DNA from: Micromonospora sp. U21
Lineage (GTDB): Bacteria > Actinomycetota > Actinomycetes > Mycobacteriales > Micromonosporaceae
Assembly (NCBI RefSeq): GCF_018070045.1
Contig: NZ_JAGPYK010000034.1
Coordinates: 1 to 64,000 of the forward strand
Direction: 5' to 3'
DNA length: 64,000 nt
Shown one piece after another: positions 41,299 through 51,483 of the stretch. The position numbers and the translations under genes were made by a program. The notes below the pieces were generated by a model. It saw only the letters and a program-made list of their open reading frames with translations, made no database searches and was not told where the DNA came from. The number at the start of each line of letters is the position of its first letter. Positions within the stretch are counted from its first letter, which is position 1.

Positions 41299-41446
41299 CT
41301 GACGCGCCATACCACCCTGACCCGGGTTGAACGGTACTTCGGCTACGGCGTCGCCCGCGCCTACGCCGACCACACCGACTCCACCGTGCCGGCCACCACC
41401 ACGTACATCAAAGCCGACCTTCACGAGATGCTGGCCCATAAGGCGG
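41299..41446 (+). pseudogene. Tyrosine recombinase (integrase), C-terminal remnant
   Basis: The frame from 41299 reads LTRVERYFGYGVARAYADHTDSTVPATTTYIKADLHEMLAHKAA. This matches the end of actinobacterial integrases, where ARAYAGH holds the last catalytic His region and TTTYIKADL the nucleophilic Tyr. Everything upstream, including the catalytic Arg, is absent. It marks an old integration event near the 41-kb boundary. Confidence 0.6.
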
Positions 41447-41907
41447 CAAATGCTGGTCGGGCGGCACGGGTCGCCGTCGCGCAGAGGGCGACGGTGCGGC
41501 GATGCCGCAGTGGACCTTGTAGCGTGGCCTGGACCTCGCCCGGCGTGCTGCGAGGATGGTGAGCGCGCTGCCCAGCAGGAACAGGCCGACCCCTGGCACG
41601 TCACGGTCGGGCCTGCGCCATGCTGCGTGAGCGCGCGACAGGTCGCGCCTGTATCCGGCGGTGGTGAGAAGCCTCCGACGTCCGGTGTCGGTCCGGCTGG
41701 CGAACGGGTGTGGCTACGGCGGGGTGCCGCACAGGTCGAGCGCGAGGACCTTCTCGATCGCGCGGCCGAAGTGTCGTGGAGTCGGCGGGCAGGCATGCCA
41801 GTGCGGCTTCCAACACGGCCGGGTCGATGACCGTTGACATCACGTCCCCAGATGGTCACGCAGGGCGTGTACTTGCGCCCGAGCATCGGAAAGCGAGATC
41901 ATCACGC
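41447..41907. other. Gene-poor stretch with a possible decayed gene
   Basis: A leftward frame from about 41843 begins MMSTVIDPAVLEAALACLPADST and, after an apparent one-base slip, continues FGRAIEKVLALDLCGTP in another frame. This suggests a short decayed gene of unknown family. The end of the region should hold the promoter of the LAL regulator gene, but no clear -35/-10 pair is visible. Confidence 0.35.
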
Positions 41908-44862
41908 ATGCTCGACCCCTCGCCCGAGGACGACGGGACTTCACCAACGGTTTCTACGCCGGGTTTCGTGGGTCGCGATCGCGAGATGGCGGCGCTCACG
42001 GGCGCCTTGGCCCGGCCACCGGCGATCGTGCTGGTAGAGGGCGAGGCGGGGATCGGGAAGAGCCGCCTGCTGCGAGAGTGGTTGGCCGCGCCGCACCAGC
42101 GCACTGCCCTGGTCTCGGTGTGCCCACCGCTTCGAGAGTCGCTGACGTTGGGGCCGATCGTCGACGCGTTCCATCGGATCGACCGGCCGGCGTCGCGAGT
42201 GCGGCTCACCGAGCTTGCGGGTGCGTTACGGCCCCTGTTTCCTCAATGGTCCTCGGACCTGCCGCCCGTATTGGAGCCCTTGGACGATGCGAAGGCGGCA
42301 CGGCATCGCCTGTTCCGCGCCCTGGACGAGCTGCTCCGAGCTCTGCGCGTCGACGTTCTCGTGCTCGAGGACGCTCACTGGGCCGACGAGGTGACCTTGG
42401 AGTTCCTGCTGTACCTCACCTCCCGACAGCAGTCGGACGGGCCAAGCCTCGTGATCTCCTATCGCCCGGAGGAGGTGGACGCCGGATCGCTGTTGCTGCG
42501 GCTGACGTCCCGGCTGCCTGCTGGCGTGACCCAGCTGAGGATCGCCCTGGCGCCGATGCGACCCAACGACACGGCAGCGCTGGTGTCCTCGATGCTGGAC
42601 GGTAACCCGATATCGCAGGAGTTCACGACGTTCATGCACGAGCGGACCGGTGGCATTCCTCTGGCGCTGGAGGAGTCGGTTCGCCTCATGTGCGACCGTG
42701 CCGACCTCGTCTTCCGCGACGGGCAGTGGGTCCGCCTGAAGCTGCGCGAGCTACAGGTGCCGCCAACGGTGCGCGACTCCACCCGGGAGCGGGTGGGCCG
42801 TCTGTCGCCGACGTCGCAGCAGGTGTTGCGAGCCGCGGCGACGTTGGCTGAGCGGTCATCGGTCGCCACGATCGCGGTGACCGCCGGTCTGTCACCAGAT
42901 GTGTGTCGAGGCGCCATCGCAGAGGCGGCCGATGCCGGCATCCTTGACGGAGACGACCGCGGCCAGTGGCGATTCCGGCATGTGCTGGCCGCCACGGCTG
43001 TCTACGAAGCGATCCCGTTGACCGACCGCAGACACTTCCACCTGCTGGCCGGCCGGGCGTTGGAGGACATCCATCCGCCGCCTGTCGCACGCCTTTCCCG
43101 CCACTTCCGTGAGGCGGGCGAGACGGAGTCCTGGGCGCGGTACGCCGAGCAGGGCGCCGAGCTGGCCATGGCCTCGGGTGACCACACCAAGGCGGTCGCC
43201 TTGCTGGTCGATCTGTTGTCGCGGTCCGAGCTGCCGCCGTCGGATCGGGCACGAGTCGCGCGCATCGCCGGAGTAGCCGCACTGAGCCGTCGTGAACAGG
43301 TCGACGAGGTCTACCACCGCGTGATCCGTACCTTGCGCGCGGTGCTGGAGACCCCCGATCTCTCCGCACGCCAGCAGGCCGAGATTCGCAACCCCCTGGG
43401 TCGGCTCCTGATCACCGGGGGTGAGGCGCAGGCCGCACTCAGCGAGCTTGAGCAGGCGGTGGCCAACCTCGACCATGACCCGGTCGAGGCGGCTCGGGCG
43501 ATGACCTATCTTGGATGGGCCTATGCGGGACCGTGGCCGGCGTCGACTCATCGGCGTTGGCTGGATCGCGCCGCTGAGCTCACCGCCGAAGTCGATTCTC
43601 CCGCAGAGCGGCTGAACCTGGCCGGCAACCGTGCCGCCGCGTTGCTCATGCTCGGCGAAGAGGAGGCCTGGGACGTCGTCGCCGACCTGCCCACCGACGG
43701 AGCGACCTCGGCGGAGCGTCTCGATGTGGCCCGCATCCACGCAAATGTCGGGACCGGCGCACTGATCTGGGGCCGGTACGCCGAGGCGGAGGAACATCTC
43801 GTCGTGGCCATGCGCCTTGCCGAGGCCGAGCAGGCGTCCCGGTTGCAATACAACGTCCGGCTCGAACAGGCCAACCTGGCGTGGCTCACCGGTCGGTGGG
43901 AGGGTCTCGCGGAGCGAAGCGCGGCACTCGCCGATGCCGACCGAGACCGGCCGGCGCTCTACCTCGGCACCATCCGGCTCGCGGCCCGGCTGGCAGCCGC
44001 GGCCGGACGGCGGCGCGCCGCGGAGGAGCAGTTCCGGCTGGTCCTCGATGAGTCTGCCCGTCTCGGCGCAGCCGACGACACGATGGAGGCCGCCGCCGCG
44101 CTGGCCAGATTGTGGCTGACGGACGGAAACAGCGGCCGGGCGCTGCAGATCACGAACGAGCCGATGGACACAGTCCGCAGAAAGGGCATCTGGGTCTGGG
44201 CGACGGACCTCGTCCCCGCCCGGATCGAGGCGCACCTCGCCGCGGGCGACCTCCAGGCCGCGACACGCCTGGGCGACCAGTTCGCCAGAGGACTGCGTGG
44301 CTCTACGGCGCCTGCGCCTCGCGCTGCGCTCACCGTATGCCGTGCTCTGCTGGTCGCCGCAGCCGGAGACCACGCCCGGGCGGCGACGGCATACGACCGG
44401 GCGGCGCGCGCCTGGAACGCGTTGCCGCGCCCCTTCGACGCCATGCTCGCCCGCGAGCGTCAAGCCGAGGCGCTCATGGCGCAAGGCCAGATCGAACAGG
44501 GCCGAGAGCTGCTGGCCGCACAGTACGAGCCACTGTTCAGGCTCGGAGCCCGCGGCGATGCGGACCGTGTCGCACACCGGCTTCGTGAACACGGCGCCGA
44601 GGTTCCGCGATTGTGGCGCGGCGGTCGACGGGGGTACGGCGACCGGCTCTCACCTCGTGAGCTCGACGTGGTCCGACTGGTTGTCGCCGGCAAGACGAAT
44701 CGGGAGATCAGCCGGATTCTGGCCAAGTCACCGGCCACGGTGGATCAACAGCTACGTGCGGCGATGCGCAAGTTGAAGGTGAACTCCCGGACCGCGCTCG
44801 CGGTCAAGGCAGTAGAGGCCGGAGTGTTCGCAGAAGAGGACTCCCTCGATGACGCGTCATGA
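41908..44862 (+). CDS. LAL-type LuxR-family ATP-binding transcriptional regulator
   Basis: A 984-aa protein from ATG 41908; an in-frame ATG at 41828 is possible but has no ribosome site. Walker A GEAGIGKS is at about 45-52, Walker B-like VLVLEDAHWADE near 155, then winged-helix and long TPR-like helical repeats (residues about 440-880). A C-terminal LuxR helix-turn-helix follows at about 915-975 (LSPRELDVVRLVVAGKTNREISRILAKSPATVDQQLRAAMRKLKVNSRTALAV). LAL proteins are large ATP- and ligand-dependent activators, often placed next to their targets. The neighbour 250 bp downstream is a giant secreted protease, so control of that gene is likely but unproven. Confidence 0.92.
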   Translation: MLDPSPEDDGTSPTVSTPGFVGRDREMAALTGALARPPAIVLVEGEAGIGKSRLLREWLAAPHQRTALVSVCPPLRESLTLGPIVDAFHRIDRPASRVRLTELAGALRPLFPQWSSDLPPVLEPLDDAKAARHRLFRALDELLRALRVDVLVLEDAHWADEVTLEFLLYLTSRQQSDGPSLVISYRPEEVDAGSLLLRLTSRLPAGVTQLRIALAPMRPNDTAALVSSMLDGNPISQEFTTFMHERTGGIPLALEESVRLMCDRADLVFRDGQWVRLKLRELQVPPTVRDSTRERVGRLSPTSQQVLRAAATLAERSSVATIAVTAGLSPDVCRGAIAEAADAGILDGDDRGQWRFRHVLAATAVYEAIPLTDRRHFHLLAGRALEDIHPPPVARLSRHFREAGETESWARYAEQGAELAMASGDHTKAVALLVDLLSRSELPPSDRARVARIAGVAALSRREQVDEVYHRVIRTLRAVLETPDLSARQQAEIRNPLGRLLITGGEAQAALSELEQAVANLDHDPVEAARAMTYLGWAYAGPWPASTHRRWLDRAAELTAEVDSPAERLNLAGNRAAALLMLGEEEAWDVVADLPTDGATSAERLDVARIHANVGTGALIWGRYAEAEEHLVVAMRLAEAEQASRLQYNVRLEQANLAWLTGRWEGLAERSAALADADRDRPALYLGTIRLAARLAAAAGRRRAAEEQFRLVLDESARLGAADDTMEAAAALARLWLTDGNSGRALQITNEPMDTVRRKGIWVWATDLVPARIEAHLAAGDLQAATRLGDQFARGLRGSTAPAPRAALTVCRALLVAAAGDHARAATAYDRAARAWNALPRPFDAMLARERQAEALMAQGQIEQGRELLAAQYEPLFRLGARGDADRVAHRLREHGAEVPRLWRGGRRGYGDRLSPRELDVVRLVVAGKTNREISRILAKSPATVDQQLRAAMRKLKVNSRTALAVKAVEAGVFAEEDSLDDAS

Positions 44863-44942
44863 AAATTGACGTATCCGCTGGATAGCGACGGTCGCTCGGC
44901 CCGCCGAGCATGACTCCATGATTCATAGCCCTTGGGCGATGC

Positions 44943-45095
44943 ATGCCTGAGCGACCTGTCGCGCGTGACGACGCCGCCATCGAGCACCCGCCACCAGCCG
45001 AGCTGCCCCGCGAGCCGCGCGCCAGCGCCCCCGACGCCCATGACGTTCACGGTGGCGACGACCACAAGAACCACGACCCCTACCAACCCCTGTAG
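44943..45095 (+). CDS. Possible 50-aa His/Asp/Pro-rich peptide upstream of the protease
   Basis: ATG 44943 to TAG 45093-45095. The C-terminal half is HDVHGGDDHKNHDPY-rich, with many potential metal ligands. No membrane segment or good ribosome site. The stop is 14 bases before the protease ATG, so if translated it would be coupled to the protease. It could be chance; listed because the composition is striking. Confidence 0.3.
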   Translation: MPERPVARDDAAIEHPPPAELPREPRASAPDAHDVHGGDDHKNHDPYQPL

Positions 45096-45109
45096 GTCGA
45101 AGGACTCTC

Positions 45110-48100
45110 ATGACATTCAAAGCCCTCGCGGCTTCGCTGGCCGCAGCGGTGGGCCTGAGCCTGATCCAGGCACCACCGGCGTCCGCCGCCGAGCCGGATC
45201 CCGGCGCCGCCGCCAACAAGATCGCCTCGAGTCTGAAGGACCGCTTCCGTACGTCTCCGGCTTCCGACTTCTGGATCACGTTCGAGACCAAAGCCGACCT
45301 CGGGCCGGCGAAGAAGCTCACCGACTGGACCGCTCGTGGTCAGTTCGTCTACGACGCGCTGACCGCAGCGACGAAGGATTCCCTGGCATCCGTCTCCACC
45401 GACCTCGACCGGGCAGGCGTCAAATACACCTCCTACCCGCTCGTCAACGCCGTGCTCGTCAAGGGCGGCACGCAGAAGCTCGCGCTCGACGTCGCCTCGG
45501 TCGGGCAGGTCGCCAAGATCCACGCGTCGCCACAGGTCGCGCTGGTCGAGCCCGTGGACGAGAAGACGCCAGCCGACCAGGCCGTCCGCCCCACCACCCC
45601 CGCGGCCACCGCCGAAGATGGCACCGTCTCGTGGGGCCTGGACGCCATTCACGCCCCCCAGGCCTGGGCCATGGGGGCCACCGGTGCGGGCATCACCGTG
45701 TCCAACCTCGACTCGGGCGTTCAATTCGATCACCCCGCCCTGATGCAGCAGTACCGCGGCACGAAGCCCGACGGCACCGTCGAGCACAACTACAACTGGA
45801 TGGCCACCCGGGGCACGTGCACCGGCGCACCGTGCGACGACAACGGACACGGCACGCACACCATGGGCACCATGGTCGGCGACGACGGCACCAACCACGT
45901 CGGCGTCGCCCCGGACGCGCAGTGGATCGCGACAAACGGCTGCTGCGACAGCACCGGCATCGAGTCGTTGCTCCAGTCCGGCTGGTGGTTGCTCGCCCCG
46001 ACCGACGTCCACGGGAACAACCCCGACCCGTCCAAGCGCCCCCACGTCATCAACAACTCGTGGGGCCAGAACGCCGAGCACAACTTCGACGACTTCTTCC
46101 AGGCCATCGACGAGGCCTGGAGCGCCGCGGGCATCTTCAGCGTCTGGTCATCGGGCAACACCGCGCCGTACGCGGCCTGCGACACCGTCTCCTCGCCCGG
46201 CTCCGCTGAGAGTGCCTACTCCGTCGGCGCCTACGCGTCGGACGGCACGCTCGCGTTGTTCTCCCGCAAGGGCGAGGGTGAAGGTGGCCGGATCAAGCCC
46301 GAGATCTCCGCTCCGGGCGTCGCCGTCCGTTCGTCCTACCCGAACAACAGTTACACCGAGATGGCCGGCACATCGATGGCGGCTCCCCACGTCGCCGGCG
46401 CCGTCGCGGCGCTGTGGAGCTACGACCCGACCCTCATCGGGCAGGTCGAGGAGTCCCGCCGCCTGCTCGCCGAGTCGGCCGTCGACGTCGACGACACCGA
46501 GTGCGGCGGCACCGCCGACTTCAACAACAAGTACGGCGAGGGCCGGCTCGACCTCGTCCGCCTGCTCGAGCTCGCGCCCCGCAAGGGCGGCACCCTCACC
46601 GGTGTCGTCACCGCCAACGGCGCCCCGGTCCCCGCCGCGGAGGTGACGATCAGCGGGCCGTTCAGCCGGTCGATCGGAACCGACAAGGACGGCCGGTTCA
46701 CGACGAACCTCCCGGTCGGCGACTACCAGCTCAGCACCAAGGTCTTCGGCTACCTGACCGCGACCGCCAACGTCACGGTCGCCCTCGGCCAGGACACCTC
46801 GGTCAAGCTGCCGCTCACGGCCGCCGCGAGGCACGACATCAGCGGCAGGGTTGTGGACGACAAGAAACAGCCCGTCCCGAACGCCGACGTCTCCGTCATG
46901 GACACGCCGCTGAAGCCGGTACGCACGGATGCCAACGGCGCGTTCACGATCACCGCTGTCCCCGAGGGCGGGTACACGCTGGCCATCAAGCCCAACGCCT
47001 GCTTGTCGCCCACGACGGTCCCGCTGACCGTCGGCGCGCAGAACGAGTCGCGCGAGATCCCAGTCGGGCTCGTCGTCGACAAGGGCGGCTACAGCTGCTC
47101 CCTCTCTGAGGGGGAGTACCTGCGCGGCACCGACCCGGTCGCGTTCACGAGCGGCGTGTGGGCGACGGTGAAGCTGCCGTACCCGATCGCGCTCTACAAC
47201 GGCAGCCACGACACCCTCGGTGTCAGCCTGCGCGGTGTGATCTCCCCGGACACCGCCACCGGACCCGGCAGCGGCGGTGCGGGCATCTTCCCGTTCTACG
47301 TCCAGACCCCCGTCGAGTTCGCCCCCGGCGGGGGAGTCTTCACGGCAGCCACCAAGGTCGACGGCGAGGACGCGTTCGTCGTCGAGTTCCGCAACGCCAA
47401 GCTCTGGGCCTATCCGATCCGGTCGGAGTACACGGAGCCGGTCAGCTTCTCGGCCACGCTCACCCGCTCGGGCAAGGTGATTTTCGGGTACGGCGATGGC
47501 ATCGGGACCGACGACCCGGTGACCGGCGGCGCCCGCGCCATCACCGGCATCCAGGGCTGGGCCGGCGTGGACGGCATCCGGTTCTCCGACAACGTCCCGG
47601 TGCTGCACGACGGGATGATCGTCACCTACGACCTTCCCGACTGGGGCTACCTCGACGCGACCGTCGTCGACAAGAACGACGGGCTGCCGGTGTCCGGCGC
47701 CAAGGTCTCCTTCGCCGACGAGGACGGCCTCGTCGAGAGCGTCACGACCAACGGGACGGGCACCGTGCATCGCCAGCTGCCGGTCGCCGACTACACGATG
47801 ACCGTCGAGGCGCCGAACTACGTGATGGAGTCGTACGACTTCACCCTCGACAAGCTCTACGCGAACGCCAAGATTGACGCGCGTCTGACCACGGGTGTCG
47901 CCGGCCTGAAGGCCAACGGCCTCGATGCGTTGTTGGGCACCGACCAGAACGGTGTGGGCTCGCTGACGCTGACCAACAACGGTTCCGCCCCACTCACGTA
48001 CAACCTGGGCGAGGCCGCGCGCCACCCCGACCTTGACGCCGCCGGCGCCACCGCGCGCACCGGCAAGGGTGCGGCCAGCGCCATCGACCTCACCGCGTGG

Positions 48101-51100
48101 AAGGCCGGTGCCAGCGGCATGAAGCCGTCGAACGCCGACGGCAAGGCTGCGACCGCGACCAAGGCGGAGGCACAGGCCGCAACCAAGGTCGGCCCGACCT
48201 CCGGCGGGGATGTCATCACTCGGATCCCGATCCCGGGCACGATCGCGGAGAAGGAGCCCACCGGCATCGGGTACGACGGCGACGTCTGGGTCCACGACTA
48301 CAACGCGCGGACCAACACCGCCTACACGGTGACGGGCAAGCCGACCGGGAAGGTCTTCGACGCGTCGTGGAACCCCGCGTACCGGGCGTTCGACATGGCG
48401 CTCGACACCAAGACCGGTGACATGTGCCAGATGGAGGACAGCCCGGCCAGCTACATCCACTGCTTCGACCGGGAGACCGGGAAGGAGGCCCGGCAGATCA
48501 AGGGTGACTGGTCCACGCTGCAGCTGACCGGACTCGCCTACAACCCGACGGAGGACGTGTTCTACGTCGGCGGTCGGAGGAACGGCATGATCGGAACCGT
48601 CGCCGGGACGTCGCACGACAACGCGGGTGCACTGCTGTCCTTCTGCGCGCCGCCGCTGCCCGAGGTGATGGGCCTGGCCTACAACCAGGCGTCCAACACG
48701 ATCTGGTACACCGACCTCACCTCGAACCGGCCCACCCGCCTGCTGCAGGTCGACCCCGTCGACTGCTCGCTGGTCAACGCGTGGTGGTTCCCGGGCCAGA
48801 AGGCGACCCAGGGCGGTGGCCTTGAAACCGACTCGACCGGGGCGCTGTGGGCGGCGGACCAGGTCGCCGATGACGTCGTGCTCGTCGACGTCGAGGACGA
48901 TCTGCTCACCGACCTGCCGTGGCTGTCGCTCTCCTCGACCGGCGGCACCCTCGCCCCGGGTCAGTCGGCGACCGTCAAGGTCTCGATCTCCTCAAAGGAC
49001 GCCAAGCCCGGAGTCCTCGGCGCGAACATCGTGGTGAGGTCCGACTCCGGACGCCAGTCCAAGACCTACGTTCCCGTGACGCTCACGACCACGAAGTACC
49101 AGGTCGGCGTCAACGCCGGCGGCTCAAAGTTCACCGACGGCTCCGGCTTCACCTGGTCCGCCGACCAGGCCGCCGGCAAGAAGGCGTGGGGTTACGAGGG
49201 GAAGACGAAGGTCACCTCCACGAAGTCCGGGATCGAACGCACGACGGACGACGCCCTGTTCCAGTCGCAGCGCACCACGCCCGACAAGCAGCTGTTCTAC
49301 CGCTTCCCTGACGCTCCCAAGGGCACCTACTCGATCGATCTCGGGTTCGCCGAGATCGAGAAGGTGGCCAAGGGCAAGCGGGTGTTCGACGTCCTCGTGG
49401 ACGGAACGCTGACGGAGTACGCGTACGACACGGCCGCGGCCGTGGGGCCGAACGCCGCCGACTGGCGCACCGCGGTCGTGAAGCACGAGGGCGGTCCGTT
49501 GACCGTGGAGCTGCGGGGCTCGAAGGGCCTGAAGGCCCCGACCATCGCCGCGCTGCGGGTGACGCTCGACCCGCGCGCAGACACGGCGGAGCCGGAGCCC
49601 CAGCCCGAGCAGCCGGAGCCGGGTCCCGTGCCGGTGGCCCCCGCCGGTCGCTCGTACTCGATGAAGGTGACCGACGGGCTCTACCGCCAGGGTACGGAGG
49701 AGTCCGGGTGGCACGGCGATGACGTCTGCGGCGTGCTGTGGTTCGACTCCAGCTTCCTGTTCCCTTTCTACGACACGGCCTGGGACGGCGTGTGCGTGAC
49801 GACGAACGGCCAGCTGATCTTCGACCAGGCCAGCGCCGTGGGGAACAACACGGAGCTGCCGTCGCCATACGCGTTCGACGCGATCTATCCGCTCTGGGAC
49901 GACCTGGTCGTCGACGACGAGGCGGGCATCTACTTCGGCACCACCGAGGTGGACGGCCTGGCCGCTGAGGTCATCGAGTGGCGCAACGCCGCCTTCTACA
50001 ACGACCGGACGGCTCGCGTCAGCTTCTCGGTCACCCTGATCGCCGACGGACGTATCCAGATCGGGTACGGCGACGGCGTCGGCGGCGACAACCCCCTCAC
50101 CCGAGGGTCGTCGGCGACGGTCGGCGTGGAGAGCCTGACGCGCAACCCCGCGAGCCAGCACTCCTTCAACCAGCCCGTGCTGAAGGCCGGCCTGGGGCTG
50201 GAGTACACGCTCCCGGCCGCGGGCACGATCGAGGGCACGGTCACCGACAAGAACGACGGCAAGCCGATCGAGGGCGCGATCGTCACGCTCAAGGGGCCGA
50301 ACGGCGAGCGGGTCATCACGACCGACGCCAAGGGCCGGTGGAAGGCTCAGGCGCTGGTCGGCGAGAACACCGTGCAGGTCGAGGCGCCGAACTACGTCAC
50401 CGCCAGCCACCCCGTGACCATCGCCAAGAAGGATCAGGCCGAGGTGGTCGACACGGCGTTGACCACGGGCGTCGCCACCGTCACCGGAGGTGACTTCGAC
50501 TGGCTCCTCGACAAGGACCAGAAGGCGACGGCCGACGTGACCGTGACCAACAACGGCTCCGCCCCGCTCGAGGTGCGGCTCAGTGAGCAGAAGCGCACCA
50601 GCGACGGCGGGCACGAGGCCGCCGACCTTCCGTGGCTGACCCTCACGGGCGCGGCCGCAACCGGCACGGTCACGCTGGCGGCCGGGGAGTCCACCACGGT
50701 CACGGCGACGGCCGACAACGCCGGCGTCGAGCCCGGCGTGCTCGGCGGGGACGTGCTCGTGGCGTCGAACGCCGGCAAGGGCGAGGCCCAGCTCAAGTCG
50801 GTCCGCCTGGCGACCTCGGCCTACTGGAAGGGCGTCGACGTGGGCGGCTCCGGGCACGTCGGTGCCGACGACTTCGTCTGGTCGCCCGACCAGGAGCTCG
50901 GTTCGCGGCCGTGGGGCTACGTCGGCGGCAAGGCGCATTCCACCAAGGCCGACATCGCCGGCACCGAGGACGACGCGCTGTTCCGCACCCAGCGGACCGG
51001 CGAGACGTTCAGCTACGTGTTCAAGAACGCCCCCGCCGGGACGTACCGGATCGGCCTCGACTTCGCGGAGATCGAGAAGGTCAAGGCCGGCAAGCGTGCC

Positions 51101-51298
51101 TTCGATGTTCTGGTCGATGGCAAGGCCGTGCTCCACGACCACGACGTGCAGGCGAGGGCGGGTGCGCTGACCGCGGACGTGAACACGGTCACCGTCGAGC
51201 ACGCCGGTGGCGACCTGAAGGTCGAGCTTCGCCGCGAGATCGGCGAGCGCGCCCCGATCCTCAACGCCCTGAAGGTCCAGGAGGACCCGCGCCCATGA
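45110..51298 (+). CDS. Giant secreted subtilisin-like (S8) serine protease with duplicated C-terminal modules
   Basis: A 2062-aa protein; GAAGGA precedes ATG 45110. The Sec signal peptide ends near residue 27 (PPASA-AEP). A propeptide (about 28-165) is followed by the S8 domain with Asp201 (SNLDSGV), His247 (NGHGTH) and Ser422 (GTSMAAPHVAG), and oxyanion-type Asn in SSGNTAP. Carboxypeptidase-regulatory-like repeats start near 494, 576, 847 and 1705. Two NIDO-like sandwich regions (about 665-840 and 1520-1700), a propeller-like segment (about 1030-1270) and two malectin-like domains (about 1330-1487 and 1900-2060) complete it. The TTGVA/NNGSAPL/DLPWL/FAEIEKV blocks occur twice, showing a tandem duplication. 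No sortase motif or transmembrane tail, so it should be released or bound by carbohydrate. Confidence 0.93.
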   Translation: MTFKALAASLAAAVGLSLIQAPPASAAEPDPGAAANKIASSLKDRFRTSPASDFWITFETKADLGPAKKLTDWTARGQFVYDALTAATKDSLASVSTDLDRAGVKYTSYPLVNAVLVKGGTQKLALDVASVGQVAKIHASPQVALVEPVDEKTPADQAVRPTTPAATAEDGTVSWGLDAIHAPQAWAMGATGAGITVSNLDSGVQFDHPALMQQYRGTKPDGTVEHNYNWMATRGTCTGAPCDDNGHGTHTMGTMVGDDGTNHVGVAPDAQWIATNGCCDSTGIESLLQSGWWLLAPTDVHGNNPDPSKRPHVINNSWGQNAEHNFDDFFQAIDEAWSAAGIFSVWSSGNTAPYAACDTVSSPGSAESAYSVGAYASDGTLALFSRKGEGEGGRIKPEISAPGVAVRSSYPNNSYTEMAGTSMAAPHVAGAVAALWSYDPTLIGQVEESRRLLAESAVDVDDTECGGTADFNNKYGEGRLDLVRLLELAPRKGGTLTGVVTANGAPVPAAEVTISGPFSRSIGTDKDGRFTTNLPVGDYQLSTKVFGYLTATANVTVALGQDTSVKLPLTAAARHDISGRVVDDKKQPVPNADVSVMDTPLKPVRTDANGAFTITAVPEGGYTLAIKPNACLSPTTVPLTVGAQNESREIPVGLVVDKGGYSCSLSEGEYLRGTDPVAFTSGVWATVKLPYPIALYNGSHDTLGVSLRGVISPDTATGPGSGGAGIFPFYVQTPVEFAPGGGVFTAATKVDGEDAFVVEFRNAKLWAYPIRSEYTEPVSFSATLTRSGKVIFGYGDGIGTDDPVTGGARAITGIQGWAGVDGIRFSDNVPVLHDGMIVTYDLPDWGYLDATVVDKNDGLPVSGAKVSFADEDGLVESVTTNGTGTVHRQLPVADYTMTVEAPNYVMESYDFTLDKLYANAKIDARLTTGVAGLKANGLDALLGTDQNGVGSLTLTNNGSAPLTYNLGEAARHPDLDAAGATARTGKGAASAIDLTAWKAGASGMKPSNADGKAATATKAEAQAATKVGPTSGGDVITRIPIPGTIAEKEPTGIGYDGDVWVHDYNARTNTAYTVTGKPTGKVFDASWNPAYRAFDMALDTKTGDMCQMEDSPASYIHCFDRETGKEARQIKGDWSTLQLTGLAYNPTEDVFYVGGRRNGMIGTVAGTSHDNAGALLSFCAPPLPEVMGLAYNQASNTIWYTDLTSNRPTRLLQVDPVDCSLVNAWWFPGQKATQGGGLETDSTGALWAADQVADDVVLVDVEDDLLTDLPWLSLSSTGGTLAPGQSATVKVSISSKDAKPGVLGANIVVRSDSGRQSKTYVPVTLTTTKYQVGVNAGGSKFTDGSGFTWSADQAAGKKAWGYEGKTKVTSTKSGIERTTDDALFQSQRTTPDKQLFYRFPDAPKGTYSIDLGFAEIEKVAKGKRVFDVLVDGTLTEYAYDTAAAVGPNAADWRTAVVKHEGGPLTVELRGSKGLKAPTIAALRVTLDPRADTAEPEPQPEQPEPGPVPVAPAGRSYSMKVTDGLYRQGTEESGWHGDDVCGVLWFDSSFLFPFYDTAWDGVCVTTNGQLIFDQASAVGNNTELPSPYAFDAIYPLWDDLVVDDEAGIYFGTTEVDGLAAEVIEWRNAAFYNDRTARVSFSVTLIADGRIQIGYGDGVGGDNPLTRGSSATVGVESLTRNPASQHSFNQPVLKAGLGLEYTLPAAGTIEGTVTDKNDGKPIEGAIVTLKGPNGERVITTDAKGRWKAQALVGENTVQVEAPNYVTASHPVTIAKKDQAEVVDTALTTGVATVTGGDFDWLLDKDQKATADVTVTNNGSAPLEVRLSEQKRTSDGGHEAADLPWLTLTGAAATGTVTLAAGESTTVTATADNAGVEPGVLGGDVLVASNAGKGEAQLKSVRLATSAYWKGVDVGGSGHVGADDFVWSPDQELGSRPWGYVGGKAHSTKADIAGTEDDALFRTQRTGETFSYVFKNAPAGTYRIGLDFAEIEKVKAGKRAFDVLVDGKAVLHDHDVQARAGALTADVNTVTVEHAGGDLKVELRREIGERAPILNALKVQEDPRP

Positions 51299-51324
51299 GA
51301 TAGCCGAACCGGTCCGCCAGCAGT

Positions 51325-51368
51325 GGTCAGAGCCTCCTCGGAGAAGGATTGCCGTGGAGGCTCTGACC
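51325..51368 (+). terminator. Terminator of the protease gene
   Basis: A perfect 13-bp stem (51325-51337 GGTCAGAGCCTCC with 51356-51368) and an 18-base loop, 27 bases after the protease stop. No T-run. Confidence 0.75.
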
Positions 51369-51483
51369 GCGACTGAAGCGCAGTGGTATCGGTATCACCC
51401 AACCGACGCCCGTTCACCTGTGGCTTGAGCGGAAACCCGCTCTCCCGTGATACGGGTAGTTTCACCACGTGGCGGCCACGTGT

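Noticed and set aside
44932..46209. 425-codon rightward frame overlapping the protease start
   Set aside because: Arg/Pro/His-rich shadow in another frame of the protease gene, without a ribosome site.
46148..48616. An 822-codon open frame antisense to the protease gene, and a similar 692-codon one at 49124-51202
   Set aside because: Both mirror the high-GC codon structure of the protease gene, lack start signals and have Arg/Gly/Val-rich shadow composition.
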